64,000 bases of DNA from Clostridia bacterium (lineage in GTDB: Bacteria; Bacillota; Clostridia; Christensenellales; Borkfalkiaceae), in contig JAFYTO010000014.1 in the NCBI GenBank assembly GCA_017558825.1, forward strand, positions 222,297 through 286,296, read 5' to 3'. Under the pieces are notes generated by a model. It did no database searches. It was not told the DNA's origin and saw only the letters and a list, made by a program, of their open reading frames with translations. Position numbers and translations under genes: made by a program. Every line of letters starts with the position of its first letter. Position 1 is the first letter of the stretch. This document shows, in pieces, positions 9,320-18,273 of the stretch.

Positions 9320-10042
9320 TTATAAATTATAAATGCCGTATTTTAGCGCTTTTATTGCTAAAAAGATGGCAGTTTCTACACCTTGACGACAAATTTCTTG
9401 CCTATTTCCTAAAAAATTATACTTGTGAACAACGGTATGTTCTTCAGTTGCAACACCTATATAACACAGCCCAACCGGCAAACCGCTTTTATCACTGTTT
9501 GGCCCAGCAAGGCCTGTTGTTGAAAGCGCTATAGTAGAATTGCCTTGCATAATTAAACCTTTACTCATTTGATATGCAACTTTACTACTAACCGCTCCCA
9601 ACTCGTCTATAGATTGCTCGCTTACGCCAAGCCTATTAATTTTTGAGTTTTCATTATAACAAACTATCCCTTCGTAAAAAACGTTACTTGCTCCACTTTG
9701 CGAGGTTATCTCTTTTGAAATTCCACCGCCTGTAAACGATTCGGCTACGCTAATTATTCCTTTTTGCAAGGTTAATATTTTAACTAATTGCTCGCTTAAA
9801 GAAACGTCGTTTTCCGCATAGATATTAGATTGAAAATTGCTTAAAAATTCTTTTAAAAACCCATCTTTTTGAGTATCGGTAAACGATGACAAGTCTAAAT
9901 TTAAGGTAACGTCTTTATAAGTTGTTTTTATTGTGAATTTACAATTCTTAACACTTAAAAATTCGTTCAATTTATTAACGTTAACCGCGTATAATTTAAA
10001 GCAAAATATTCCGTTGTTAAAACATAAACCAGTATTATTCAT
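9320..10042 (-). CDS. cinA: CinA C-terminal amidase domain, without the N-terminal domain
   Basis: Nicotinamide-nucleotide amidase-type domain, which opens NMN to nicotinate mononucleotide in pyridine nucleotide salvage. Residues about 85-235 carry AESFTGGGIS with the nucleophilic Ser, and STTGLAGP; the usual AESCTGG Cys is Phe here. Residues about 17-80 look like the small middle domain of full CinA. The MoaB-like N-terminal domain of about 170 residues is missing, and the coding space is closed by rimO five bases upstream, so this is a true short form. Position between rimO and recA is typical of Firmicutes cinA. Confidence 0.85.
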   Translation of the reverse strand: MNNTGLCFNNGIFCFKLYAVNVNKLNEFLSVKNCKFTIKTTYKDVTLNLDLSSFTDTQKDGFLKEFLSNFQSNIYAENDVSLSEQLVKILTLQKGIISVAESFTGGGISKEITSQSGASNVFYEGIVCYNENSKINRLGVSEQSIDELGAVSSKVAYQMSKGLIMQGNSTIALSTTGLAGPNSDKSGLPVGLCYIGVATEEHTVVHKYNFLGNRQEICRQGVETAIFLAIKALKYGIYNL

Positions 10043-10045
10043 TGC

Positions 10046-11368
10046 TTAACCTACAACCGTTCCAAACAAGTCGTAATCGTTTGAATTAGTAATTAAAACT
10101 TCGTAATATTCGCCTTGATTTATACAATCGTTAGACGTTATGTAAACCCTACCGTCAATTTCAGGAGCATTAAAGTATGCCCTACCATAAAACGATTGAT
10201 TTTCATAATCAACGCCGTCACATAAAACTTTTATAGTTTTACCAACAAAACTCTTTAAATTTTTTCTAGATATTTGACGTTGAACATTATATAACTTTTT
10301 AACTCTTTCTTCTTTAACTTTTTCTTCTATTTGACCAGCTAATTTATATGCAGGAGTGCCCTCTTCGCGCGAATAAGCAAAGAATCCACAGTTAAAGAAT
10401 TTAGCTTTTTTAACAAACTCAAGTAAATTGTTAAAATCTTCTTCAGTCTCTCTTGGAAATCCTGCTATAAAAGTGCTTCTTAGCGCTATTTGAGGTATTT
10501 CACTTTTAAGTTTATTAACTAATGCTAAGTAACTTTCAAAACTGCCTTTTCTATTCATTAATTTTAATATTGGATTAGAAGCGTGTTGAAGTGGAATATC
10601 TAAATATTTTAAAACTTTATCGTTATTTTTAATTTCTTCAATAAGTTCATTAGTTATCATATCTGGATAAGCATATAAAATTCTTATTGAATTAACTTCA
10701 TCAAGCGCTGAAAGCTCTTTTATAAGTTTAACAATTTGAGGCTCTCCGTATAAGTCAATTCCGTAGCGCGTTACGTCTTGCGCAACTAGAATGAGTTCGT
10801 TAACTTGACCTAAATTTTTAACTTCGCTTATTAAATCTTCAATTTTTTGAGACCTATACTTACCACGAATTGATGGAATAAGGCAATATGTACACTTATT
10901 ATTACACCCATCTGCTATTTTAAGGTAATAATAATGACAAGGGGTTGTCAAAACTCTATTTTTTTCTAATAAAAATTCATTTTTATTTACAAAATTTACT
11001 CTTTTACCCTCATAGCAAAGTTTAACAGCTTCAAAAAGCAAATCATAATCGTTAATACCTAAAAAAGCATCAACCTCAACAAACTCTTCAAAAATTTCTT
11101 GAATAAACTTTTGTGGCAAGCAACCGCAAACAATAATTTTCTCTAATTTTCCAGTTTGCTTCAACTCGTTTATTTCAAAAATAGTATCAATAGCCTCTTT
11201 GCGTGCACTTTCTAAAAACGCACAGGTGTTAACAACTATTATTTGTGCATCCGTAACGCTTGAAGTTATTGTAAAATGCTTACTTGCAACAGCTAAAATA
11301 CGTTCACTATCTACCCTATTTTTATCACAACCAAGCGAAATTAATCCTAATTTTTTATTTTGCATCAT
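10046..11368 (-). CDS. rimO: Ribosomal protein S12 methylthiotransferase RimO
   Basis: Radical-SAM enzyme that methylthiolates the conserved Asp of ribosomal protein S12. The N-terminal UPF0004 domain has cluster cysteines in SLGCDKNRVD, NTCAFLE and CGCLPQ. The radical-SAM motif CNNKCTYC lies near 155, and a TRAM domain closes the 440-residue chain. Either of two adjacent ATG codons could start it. Six bases separate it from the ftsK C-terminal fragment, so both are probably cotranscribed. The pgsA gene often found between rimO and cinA in relatives is absent. Confidence 0.95.
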   Translation of the reverse strand: MMQNKKLGLISLGCDKNRVDSERILAVASKHFTITSSVTDAQIIVVNTCAFLESARKEAIDTIFEINELKQTGKLEKIIVCGCLPQKFIQEIFEEFVEVDAFLGINDYDLLFEAVKLCYEGKRVNFVNKNEFLLEKNRVLTTPCHYYYLKIADGCNNKCTYCLIPSIRGKYRSQKIEDLISEVKNLGQVNELILVAQDVTRYGIDLYGEPQIVKLIKELSALDEVNSIRILYAYPDMITNELIEEIKNNDKVLKYLDIPLQHASNPILKLMNRKGSFESYLALVNKLKSEIPQIALRSTFIAGFPRETEEDFNNLLEFVKKAKFFNCGFFAYSREEGTPAYKLAGQIEEKVKEERVKKLYNVQRQISRKNLKSFVGKTIKVLCDGVDYENQSFYGRAYFNAPEIDGRVYITSNDCINQGEYYEVLITNSNDYDLFGTVVG

Positions 11369-11373
11369 AAGTA

Positions 11374-12018
11374 TTAACTTTCACCACCAAATTTTTCTTC
11401 AAATTCTTCTAATGGCATTATCATTTGATGTTTTTTATCTATAACGTTTGGCGTAATATAGCCATTATCAGTAAGCCAATCTATAATTTTTGCCGCTCTT
11501 GGATAGCCTACGCCTAGTTTGCGTTGTAAAAGTGAAACTGAAAGCCCACCATAATCATACCCTGTTTTAATTGCTTTAACATAAAGAGGGTCGTTAGCCA
11601 AATTATCACCGTTTGGTTGAGCAGAAGACTGTCCTGAATTTTGCCTTTCTTCTTGAGAATTTTCACTTGCAGAAACGCTTGCTTTTATTTTAGCCCAATT
11701 GTTATGGTCAAAGTATTTTTCGTTATTGTTAGAAACGTAATCAATAACGTCATACATTTCCTCATCAGACACGTACGCACCCATAACACGCTCAACGGCA
11801 TACATACCGTTAGTTTTATATAAACAGTCACCTCTACCCAAAAGCTTTTCTGCGCCAATTTCACCTAAACTTGTCATAGAATCGTATTGAGATGATGCTT
11901 TAAACACAATTCTTGACGGTAAGTTAGACTTAATAGGACCTTCTATAATATCAACTGACGGCCTTTGCGCAGCCAATACAAGATGGATTCCCGCAGCACG
12001 AGCCTTTTGAGCAATAGC
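11374..12018 (-). pseudogene. ftsK: FtsK/SpoIIIE DNA translocase, C-terminal part after an in-frame TGA
   Basis: This is the direct in-frame continuation of the 12019-14151 part. It resumes at AIAQKARAAGIHLVLAAQRP, the conserved FtsK motor segment, and ends with the gamma winged-helix domain (about DPLYVKAIKTGY to the C-terminus) that reads orienting DNA sequences. The 214 codons show no other damage. No ATG with a ribosome site lies near its beginning, so independent translation looks unlikely. Marked as interrupted because of the TGA at 12019-12021; if that base is a sequencing or assembly error, the gene is intact at about 925 codons. Confidence 0.85.
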
Positions 12019-14151
12019 TCACACTTTAACGCCAACACCTTTTTTATCTTGAAGCATAATGTCGGCAAATTCATCGATAATAATTACAATTCTTGGCATA
12101 ATTTTAGTGCCGTTAGCTCTTGCCTTAGTATTGTAATCTTTTATGTTTTTAGCACGCATTTTAGCAAGTTCACGATACCTATTTTCCATCTCGTCAACTG
12201 CCCACGTAAGCATAGCGTTAGTTGTAGGCACGTCTTCAATAATTTCGTCAAACATCATATGAGGAACGTCCTTAAACGGTTCTAAATCAACACGCTTAGG
12301 GTCAACAATAACAAATCTCAACTCATCTGGACCGTATTTAACCATTAAACTAATAATAAGTGAGTTTAAGCATACGCTCTTACCAGAACCAGTTGTACCT
12401 GTAACTAGCAAGTGAGGCATATCGGCAATGTCAAGCGATACAGGCTTACCTATAACGTCTTTACCAAGGGCAAAAGTAAGAGAGAACGGTTTAGAATTTA
12501 TAAAGTCGTCACTAGAAATTATGTCTTTTATACTAACGCTATCCATAGTGCTATTAGGCACTTCAATGCCCACGTAAGAAGTGTTAGGTATTGGCGCTAT
12601 CATACGAATAGCACTTTTTGCAGCAATTCTTAAATTGAGGTCGTTTTGCTTACTAGTAACCTTGCTTAAAGGTACGTCAGGCGGAATTTCAATATCAAAT
12701 CTTGTAACGGCCGGACCACGGTATATACGTGCGATAGTCGTATCTACGCCAAAACGTGAAAGCGTAGACAATATTCGTTCTTTAACCTCTGCTTTAAACA
12801 CTTCAATTTCATAATTGTTTTGGGTATTGTCAATAGTTTTAAATAATGAAATTGGTGGAGCGTTATACTTATAGTCTAAAGGCATATTCTCTATAATACG
12901 TTTTTGACTATTGTCTATAGGCTCTAAAATAGCAGTTTCTTCATCTTCTTCAATAGCATCACAAAAATCGTTGTCATCATTTTCAAAATTAGACTGCTCT
13001 TCATATTGGTTTTCAAAGTATGAAGAAATGTTTTGAGCTGAATTCAACTCTTCGCTATCAAACTCATCATCAAAAGTATTATCATTTTCAAATAATGACG
13101 ATGCTGGAACTTCAGTATTATACGAATTATCAACCTCTGTAAATTCAGGTGGTGTAAAACTTTTTTTAATAGGTTCAGAAACCATATTACCTTCTACACT
13201 TGGCTTAGGAATATTAGTTTGAGGCGGATAATGCGATTGACCGTTTTGGAATGAATTATTATAAGTTTGAGAATAAGTAGGCGGAGTACCATACAAAATG
13301 CGCATTGCATTTTCACGGTCTATATTATACCTTTCAACGTCAGCCTCATTAACATTTGGCACGTTATAATTGTTGCCGTTATTATAATTATTGCCTACAT
13401 TATTATAACCAAAATTAGTGTTTTGAGGTTGATATGGATTTTGATTAGCATTATTAAAGCCGTAATTATTTAAATTTGGTTGAGCATAATTAGGCGTATC
13501 AACTTGAACGAATTTAGGTTCTTCAGGTTGTTTTGGCTCATTACCGCTATTTTGGTTAAATTGGCCGTTATTTACAGGATAATCACGTACGCCACTAATT
13601 TTAACGTACAAGCTTGAACGGAATTTAACAGCAAAATATAGTATTAAAATTGTTACAAGTGCAAAAACAATAATTGCACCTAGTTTAGTTAAGTATTTTA
13701 CAAACGGATAAGTTACAAGTGAAATTAAAACGCCGCCGGCGCACACGCCAGATAAACCGTTTTTACCGCTATTATATGCATTTAACAAATACTCACTATA
13801 AGTGGACGCAGTTGTTTTAGTTGTAATAACGTTAAGTAAACTTAAAAAAGAAATTAAAAAGAAAATTACGGTTATAAGCGGTTTAACAGCATTTTTATTT
13901 ATTGGCTTTTTGCCAAAAAACGCCATAAAACCAAGGTAATTTATAGTTAATAAGAAAGGATATGAAAAATAGCCGAATACACCAAGTAAAAACGACTGAA
14001 CTTCACCGCCAATTAAATAAATAACGTTATTGCCAAACAATAAACAAACGGCAAGCAAAAAAGATGAAATAATTAGCGTTACGCCAAAAAATTCCATTGT
14101 AAAAAATTTATTATCGTTTGTATTGCCCTTAACACCGTTGTTCAACGCCAT
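12019..14151 (-). CDS. ftsK: FtsK/SpoIIIE DNA translocase, N-terminal and motor part, ends at an in-frame TGA
   Basis: Pumps chromosomal DNA through the division or spore septum. Residues about 20-175 hold four membrane helices. Residues 195-410 form a low-complexity Asn/Gln/Pro/Tyr then acidic linker. The motor follows from about 440, with Walker A GTTGSGKS at 585-592 and Walker B IIIDEFAD near 692. Translation then meets TGA where relatives have a small residue, often Cys or Thr, in the helix leading to AQ.ARAAGIH. A protein ending here would lack part of the motor and the gamma domain. AAGGTAGG precedes the ATG, and a strong promoter lies upstream. Confidence 0.88.
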   Translation of the reverse strand: MALNNGVKGNTNDNKFFTMEFFGVTLIISSFLLAVCLLFGNNVIYLIGGEVQSFLLGVFGYFSYPFLLTINYLGFMAFFGKKPINKNAVKPLITVIFFLISFLSLLNVITTKTTASTYSEYLLNAYNSGKNGLSGVCAGGVLISLVTYPFVKYLTKLGAIIVFALVTILILYFAVKFRSSLYVKISGVRDYPVNNGQFNQNSGNEPKQPEEPKFVQVDTPNYAQPNLNNYGFNNANQNPYQPQNTNFGYNNVGNNYNNGNNYNVPNVNEADVERYNIDRENAMRILYGTPPTYSQTYNNSFQNGQSHYPPQTNIPKPSVEGNMVSEPIKKSFTPPEFTEVDNSYNTEVPASSLFENDNTFDDEFDSEELNSAQNISSYFENQYEEQSNFENDDNDFCDAIEEDEETAILEPIDNSQKRIIENMPLDYKYNAPPISLFKTIDNTQNNYEIEVFKAEVKERILSTLSRFGVDTTIARIYRGPAVTRFDIEIPPDVPLSKVTSKQNDLNLRIAAKSAIRMIAPIPNTSYVGIEVPNSTMDSVSIKDIISSDDFINSKPFSLTFALGKDVIGKPVSLDIADMPHLLVTGTTGSGKSVCLNSLIISLMVKYGPDELRFVIVDPKRVDLEPFKDVPHMMFDEIIEDVPTTNAMLTWAVDEMENRYRELAKMRAKNIKDYNTKARANGTKIMPRIVIIIDEFADIMLQDKKGVGVKV

Positions 14152-14171
14152 AAACCTACCTTAATTTAAAT

Positions 14172-14193
14172 AATCTTTAATAAATTAAAGATT
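14172..14193. repeat. Inverted repeat in the ftsK leader
   Basis: AATCTTTAAT and ATTAAAGATT are perfect inverted copies separated by two bases. They lie between the ftsK -10 element and its ribosome site, so they could be an operator or a leader hairpin. No known regulator motif recognised. Confidence 0.5.
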
Positions 14194-14202
14194 GCTTGTT
14201 TT

Positions 14203-14231
14203 ATTATAACATACGTTTTATGCTTTTGCAA
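14203..14231 (-). promoter_or_regulatory. Sigma-A promoter of ftsK
   Basis: Minus-strand TTGCAA (14226-14231), 17-base spacer, TATAAT (14203-14208). Confidence 0.75.
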
Positions 14232-14323
14232 TGCTTATTTTTAATTATAAGAAATATTTTTTTAATATGAAGTAAAATTGACGTAAAATACTAAATAAAT
14301 ACATTATTTTACATTTTTTATAA

Positions 14324-14367
14324 CAAAAAAAATTAGCCTAAAACGGCATAGACCGAATTAGGCTAAT
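14324..14367 (-). terminator. Terminator after acpP
   Basis: TTAGCCTAA and TTAGGCTAA arms surround a loop that itself contains a CGG/CCG mini-stem. On the minus strand the hairpin is followed by a run of eight T. Confidence 0.85.
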
Positions 14368-14386
14368 AATTTATTATTTAGTTATT

Positions 14387-14614
14387 TTAGTTTTTTTCAA
14401 TAATGTCAACTATATCTTTAACAGTTTTAATATTTTCTGTTTCATCATCAGAAATAGTAATGCCAAAATTTTCCTCCATTGCTAAAAGCATTTCAACAAG
14501 GTCAAGCGAGTCAGCACCAAGATCTTTAATAATTTCACTTTCTAATGTAATCTTTTCTTCTGCCACGCCAAGATTTTCAACGAGTAAATTTTTAACTTTT
14601 TCAAAATTAGACAT
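14387..14614 (-). CDS. acpP: Acyl carrier protein
   Basis: Small acidic carrier that holds growing fatty acids on a phosphopantetheine arm. The 75 residues contain the modification motif GADSLDLVE with Ser36. AAGGAGGAT precedes the ATG. It is a single-gene unit with its own consensus promoter and terminator, away from other fatty-acid genes, as often seen for acpP. Confidence 0.96.
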   Translation of the reverse strand: MSNFEKVKNLLVENLGVAEEKITLESEIIKDLGADSLDLVEMLLAMEENFGITISDDETENIKTVKDIVDIIEKN

Positions 14615-14643
14615 TTAACATATCCTCCTTAGTTTTCTAGTAG

Positions 14644-14672
14644 ATTATATCAAAATTTTAAAGTGTTGTCAA
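14644..14672 (-). promoter_or_regulatory. Sigma-A promoter of acpP
   Basis: Minus-strand TTGACA (14667-14672), 17-base spacer, TATAAT (14644-14649): a perfect consensus promoter, fitting high expression. Confidence 0.88.
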
Positions 14673-14702
14673 TTATATAATTAAAATTTATGCCTTTTTG
14701 TC

Positions 14703-16874
14703 TTAATTTATACCTTTAAGCGTTAAAGCAATTCTATTTTTCTTAACGTCAACACCCTTAATTTTAACTTTCAATTGCTGTCCAACCTTTAAAACGTCAG
14801 ACGGATGCTTTATATAAGAATCACTAATTTCAGATATATGAACTAATCCGTCTTGATGTACGCCAAGGTCTATAAAGGCGCCAAAATCAACAACATTTCT
14901 AACCGTGCCGTTAATAATCATACCTTCTTTAAGGTCGTTTATATCCAAAATATCGCTTCTTAATACAGGCTTTGGCAAATCGTCACGCACATCTCTACCC
15001 GGCTTTAAAAGTTCTAAAATAACGTCTTTTAAAGTGTCTTCGCCTAGCCCGCATTTTTTGCTAATAACGTCATAGCCAGCGTCTTTAACTTGAGCTGGAA
15101 GATTTGAAAGTTTAAAGTTTTTAACGTCATCACTAGTATAGCCAAAAATATCTAAAAGCTTATTTACGCCATCATATGACTCTGGGTGCACAGCAGTGTT
15201 ATCAAGAATATTTTTACCACCTAAAATTCTTAAGAATCCAGCACACTGTGTATACGCAGATTTTCCAAGTTTGCTTACTTTTAAAAGCTCTTTTCTGTCT
15301 TTAAACTTACCGTTTACCTCACGATATTCAACTATATTTTTTGCTACGCCCGAATTTAACCCCGCAACGTAAGAAAGTAATGATACGCTTGCAGTATTTA
15401 AGTCAACGCCAACGCTATTTACACAGTCTTCAACAGTTCCGCCTAAAACTTTATCTAGCCTAGATTTTTGCATATCGTGTTGATATTGACCAACGCCTAT
15501 TGATTTCGGGTCTATTTTAATAAGTTCAGCAAGAGGGTCTTGAAGCCTTCTTGCTATAGAAACGGCAGACCTTTCAGAAACGTCATAATCAGGAAATTCT
15601 TTTGCTCCTAATTCTGAGGCCGAGTAAACCGAAGCACCAGCCTCACTAACAACGATATATGAAACGCTTTCATTAATTTCCTTAATAAGGTCGGCAATAA
15701 AAATTTCACTTTCTTTTGACGCAGTTCCATTTCCAATAGAAATTACGTTAATTTTGTATTTTTTAATTAAATTTTTAACTATTACTTTAGCATTTTCTAT
15801 TTGTTTTTCATTTTGTAAAGTTGGATAAATAACAGCTTTATCTAAAACCTTGCCCGTTTCATCTACAACAGCAAGTTTACATCCTGTTCTATAACCCGGG
15901 TCATAGCCTAAAACAATTTTATTTTTAAGCGGTGGCTGCATTAAAAGTGGCCTTAGATTAGTTTCAAAAGTTTTAATGGCTTTTTCTTGCGCATTTTCAG
16001 TAAGCAACGCACGAACTTCCCTTTCAATAGAAGGCTCAATTAACCTAGTATAAGCATCGCTAGCACTATCTTTTAAAATTTGAGCATATGCACTTTCACA
16101 TTTAATAATAGAATTTTCACAAATGGCAACGCCAAGCGCTTTGTCAATAACAAGTTTAACTTTTAAAGCTTCATCACTCTCACCACGATTAAGAGCTAAA
16201 ACTCTATGACCTTTTAAATTTGATATAGGTTCGGAAAAGTTATTGTACATTTCATAAACGCTATACCTCTTATCTTCTTCATTAAGCCCTTTAACAAATA
16301 CGGAAGATATAACGCCTATTTTTAAAAACATTTTTCTTAATTTCTTTCTAAGCTCAGCATCATCGCTAATCTTTTCCGCTATAATATCTTTTGCACCGTC
16401 AAGCGCATCTTTAGTAGAATTTACTTCAAGCTCACTATTTATATAAGGCGCGCAAAGCTTATCAAAATCAACTAGTTTTTCTTTTTGTAAAATTATAGTT
16501 TCAGCAAGCGGTAACAAGCCTTTAGAGATAGCAACGGTTGCACGAGTTTTCTTCTTTTGTTTAAAAGGCCTATAAACGTCCTCAACTTCAGTTAAAGTTA
16601 CTGCATTTTGAAGCGCAACTTCTATTTCTTCAGTCAATTTACCTTGCTCTTCTATCGAACGTTTTACGTCATCTTTACGTTTTTCTAAGTTCCTTAAATA
16701 CTCAAGCCTGTCGGCAAAAGAACGCAATACTTGGTCATCAATGTGGCCGGTAAGTTCTTTTCTATATCTTGCTATAAAAGGAATAGTATTACCTTCGTCT
16801 AATAAAGAAACTATGTTGTTTAAGTGTTCTAACGTTAAATTAAATTCTTGCTGCAATTGATTAATTAAGTTCAT
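14703..16874 (-). CDS. tex: Tex family transcription accessory RNA-binding protein
   Basis: Conserved nucleic-acid-binding protein thought to act with RNA polymerase. The 723 residues show the Tex order: N-terminal helical region with EGNTIPFIARYRKE near 28-41, the YqgF-like nuclease-fold domain starting at VLGYDPGYRTGCKLAV near 325, a helix-hairpin-helix region with GLNSGVAKNIVEYR near 510, and a C-terminal S1 domain with GTVRNVVDFGAFIDLG near 655. Length matches the family. No close ribosome site is visible: a GGCGG lies about 17 bases upstream of the ATG. Confidence 0.95.
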   Translation of the reverse strand: MNLINQLQQEFNLTLEHLNNIVSLLDEGNTIPFIARYRKELTGHIDDQVLRSFADRLEYLRNLEKRKDDVKRSIEEQGKLTEEIEVALQNAVTLTEVEDVYRPFKQKKKTRATVAISKGLLPLAETIILQKEKLVDFDKLCAPYINSELEVNSTKDALDGAKDIIAEKISDDAELRKKLRKMFLKIGVISSVFVKGLNEEDKRYSVYEMYNNFSEPISNLKGHRVLALNRGESDEALKVKLVIDKALGVAICENSIIKCESAYAQILKDSASDAYTRLIEPSIEREVRALLTENAQEKAIKTFETNLRPLLMQPPLKNKIVLGYDPGYRTGCKLAVVDETGKVLDKAVIYPTLQNEKQIENAKVIVKNLIKKYKINVISIGNGTASKESEIFIADLIKEINESVSYIVVSEAGASVYSASELGAKEFPDYDVSERSAVSIARRLQDPLAELIKIDPKSIGVGQYQHDMQKSRLDKVLGGTVEDCVNSVGVDLNTASVSLLSYVAGLNSGVAKNIVEYREVNGKFKDRKELLKVSKLGKSAYTQCAGFLRILGGKNILDNTAVHPESYDGVNKLLDIFGYTSDDVKNFKLSNLPAQVKDAGYDVISKKCGLGEDTLKDVILELLKPGRDVRDDLPKPVLRSDILDINDLKEGMIINGTVRNVVDFGAFIDLGVHQDGLVHISEISDSYIKHPSDVLKVGQQLKVKIKGVDVKKNRIALTLKGIN

Positions 16875-16968
16875 AAATAAAAAATATAACCGCCTTAAAT
16901 AATTTTTAGTTATTAATAACTAAACTAATGATATTATACACTAAAAATTAAGATAATTCAATAGTTTT

Positions 16969-17760
16969 TTAATTAAAATTTTTTCCAAAAAATTCCATCG
17001 CATTTTTATAAAATATACTTTCAATTACATATTTATTATAACCATAACTGTCCAATTTTTTTGCTAATTTAATTAAACTTTTATAGTTTGCAATACCCTT
17101 GCAAAAACTATCACTCCCATAAAAATCTGTACCTAAACAAAGCCTTTTATACCCAAACTTTTGAACAAAATAATCTATATGTTTAACGGCAGTTTCCACC
17201 GTAGGACTTTCACCTAAAAAATAACTTACTAAGGTAAAACCAACAACGCCACCACTATCAATAATTGCACTAATTGTTTGGCTATCAATATTTCTTTTAT
17301 GATTATAAATACTAGTAAAGGCAGTGTGAGTATCTATAACTTTTACACCATTATCAACTAAACTTAATATGCCTCTTTTTGATAGATGAGCAACATCAAC
17401 GAAAACGCCGTTTTCATTAAGAATTTTGCCAACTTTTACACCTTCATCTTTTATAGGAAAATTTAAGTTTACACCATAACCAAATTTATTTTCATCATTA
17501 TAGGTTAGCGAACAATATAGAGGTTTTAATGATAATAATTTAGATAAATCCAAGTCAAAATAACCTATATTTTCAAAGGCAACAACTCCGTTTTTGTTAA
17601 AATTTAAATAACTTTTTGCAAGCAAAAAAGCCTCGTTAAAGTTCAAATTTCCACTATACACCACTGCTGGCAAAACAACGTTTTTGCTAAACTTTTTATA
17701 GGCTTTTTTATAGTTTTTTTCACTTGTTAAAAAATCGTTATGCAAATCAAAAATCTTCAT
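16969..17760 (-). CDS. Membrane-dipeptidase-like metallopeptidase (M19)
   Basis: Likely zinc dipeptidase of the renal dipeptidase family. DLHNDFLT at the N-terminus gives the HxD metal pair. The metal Glu in FENIGYF, VDVAHLS, the His of DTHTAFT and the NHKRNI block that holds the substrate carboxylate follow in the family order. At 263 residues it is shorter than the usual 310-plus. The ATG at 17758-17760 is chosen; a TTG three codons upstream is the alternative. Neither has a clear ribosome site, and the ATG lies inside a 13-pair hairpin, see the separate entry. It ends an operon with the YbaK-like and DUF554 genes. Confidence 0.75.
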   Translation of the reverse strand: MKIFDLHNDFLTSEKNYKKAYKKFSKNVVLPAVVYSGNLNFNEAFLLAKSYLNFNKNGVVAFENIGYFDLDLSKLLSLKPLYCSLTYNDENKFGYGVNLNFPIKDEGVKVGKILNENGVFVDVAHLSKRGILSLVDNGVKVIDTHTAFTSIYNHKRNIDSQTISAIIDSGGVVGFTLVSYFLGESPTVETAVKHIDYFVQKFGYKRLCLGTDFYGSDSFCKGIANYKSLIKLAKKLDSYGYNKYVIESIFYKNAMEFFGKNFN

Positions 17761-17780
17761 ATTTAACAATATGAAGACTT
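17751..17780 (-). promoter_or_regulatory. Hairpin covering the dipeptidase start codon
   Basis: In the minus-strand transcript 17780-17768 pairs with 17763-17751 over 13 positions (one G-U) around a GUUA loop. The 3' arm contains the dipeptidase ATG and is followed by T residues, so it could act as an intrinsic terminator of the upstream genes, as a translation block, or both. Confidence 0.55.
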
Positions 17781-17791
17781 TTATAATTATG

Positions 17792-18265
17792 TTATTCAGT
17801 TATATCTTTAGTAACATCTATCCAGCCACTAAAATTTTGGCTATACTTTTCAAGTTCTTCCGCAGTTAATTCTATTGCACTATTTGATGAACCGCAAGCA
17901 GGAAAAATTGTTGCGTATTTTTTTAATGAATTATCTAAATATACTAAAACGTTTTCCTTTATAGCAAACGGACAAACACCTCCGGCAGCGTGCCCTACTA
18001 AATCTTCAACGGCGTCATAAGGCACCATTTTAGCCTTTGTGTGAAACTCTGCTTTATATTTTGAATTATCAATTTTAACGTCACCAGTCATTACTATTAT
18101 CGCAACGTTTTCGCCTTGAATAAAAGCCATAGATTTAGCAATTCTACCCTCACTTGTATTAAGGGCTTTTGCAGCAAGCTCAACGGTTGCAGAAGACAGG
18201 TCAAACTCTAAAATTTTATTTTCAACGCCAAATTTTTTTAAATAATCTCTCACGTTTTCAATCAT
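17792..18265 (-). CDS. YbaK/aminoacyl-tRNA deacylase-like domain protein
   Basis: A 157-residue single-domain protein of the YbaK/ProX superfamily, whose members hydrolyse wrongly charged tRNAs. Recognisable parts are ELAAKALNTSEGRIAKSMAF, the Lys in IDNSKYKAEF, GHAAGGVCPFAI replacing the usual GG.SPIG loop, and the C-terminal FPACGSSNSAIEL. It is distinct from the classic YbaK at 24774-25235. AGGTGG overlaps the stop of DUF554, so the pair is probably coupled. The exact misacylated substrate cannot be deduced. Confidence 0.8.
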   Translation of the reverse strand: MIENVRDYLKKFGVENKILEFDLSSATVELAAKALNTSEGRIAKSMAFIQGENVAIIVMTGDVKIDNSKYKAEFHTKAKMVPYDAVEDLVGHAAGGVCPFAIKENVLVYLDNSLKKYATIFPACGSSNSAIELTAEELEKYSQNFSGWIDVTKDITE

Positions 18266-18273
18266 TGTGCCAC

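Noticed and set aside
9280..9320. LexA (SOS) box before recA
   Set aside because: No GAAC-n4-GTTC type sequence was found in the short gap after cinA.
12019..12021. Genome-wide reassignment of TGA to an amino acid, suggested by the ftsK stop
   Set aside because: At least five genes end in TGA, several in typical ATGA overlaps with the next gene, and the only visible tRNA-Trp has anticodon CCA.
12000..12030. Selenocysteine insertion at the ftsK TGA
   Set aside because: FtsK is not a known selenoprotein, and the small hairpin at the stop does not match the usual place of a bacterial insertion element. No selenocysteine genes are in the window. Kept only as a remote option.
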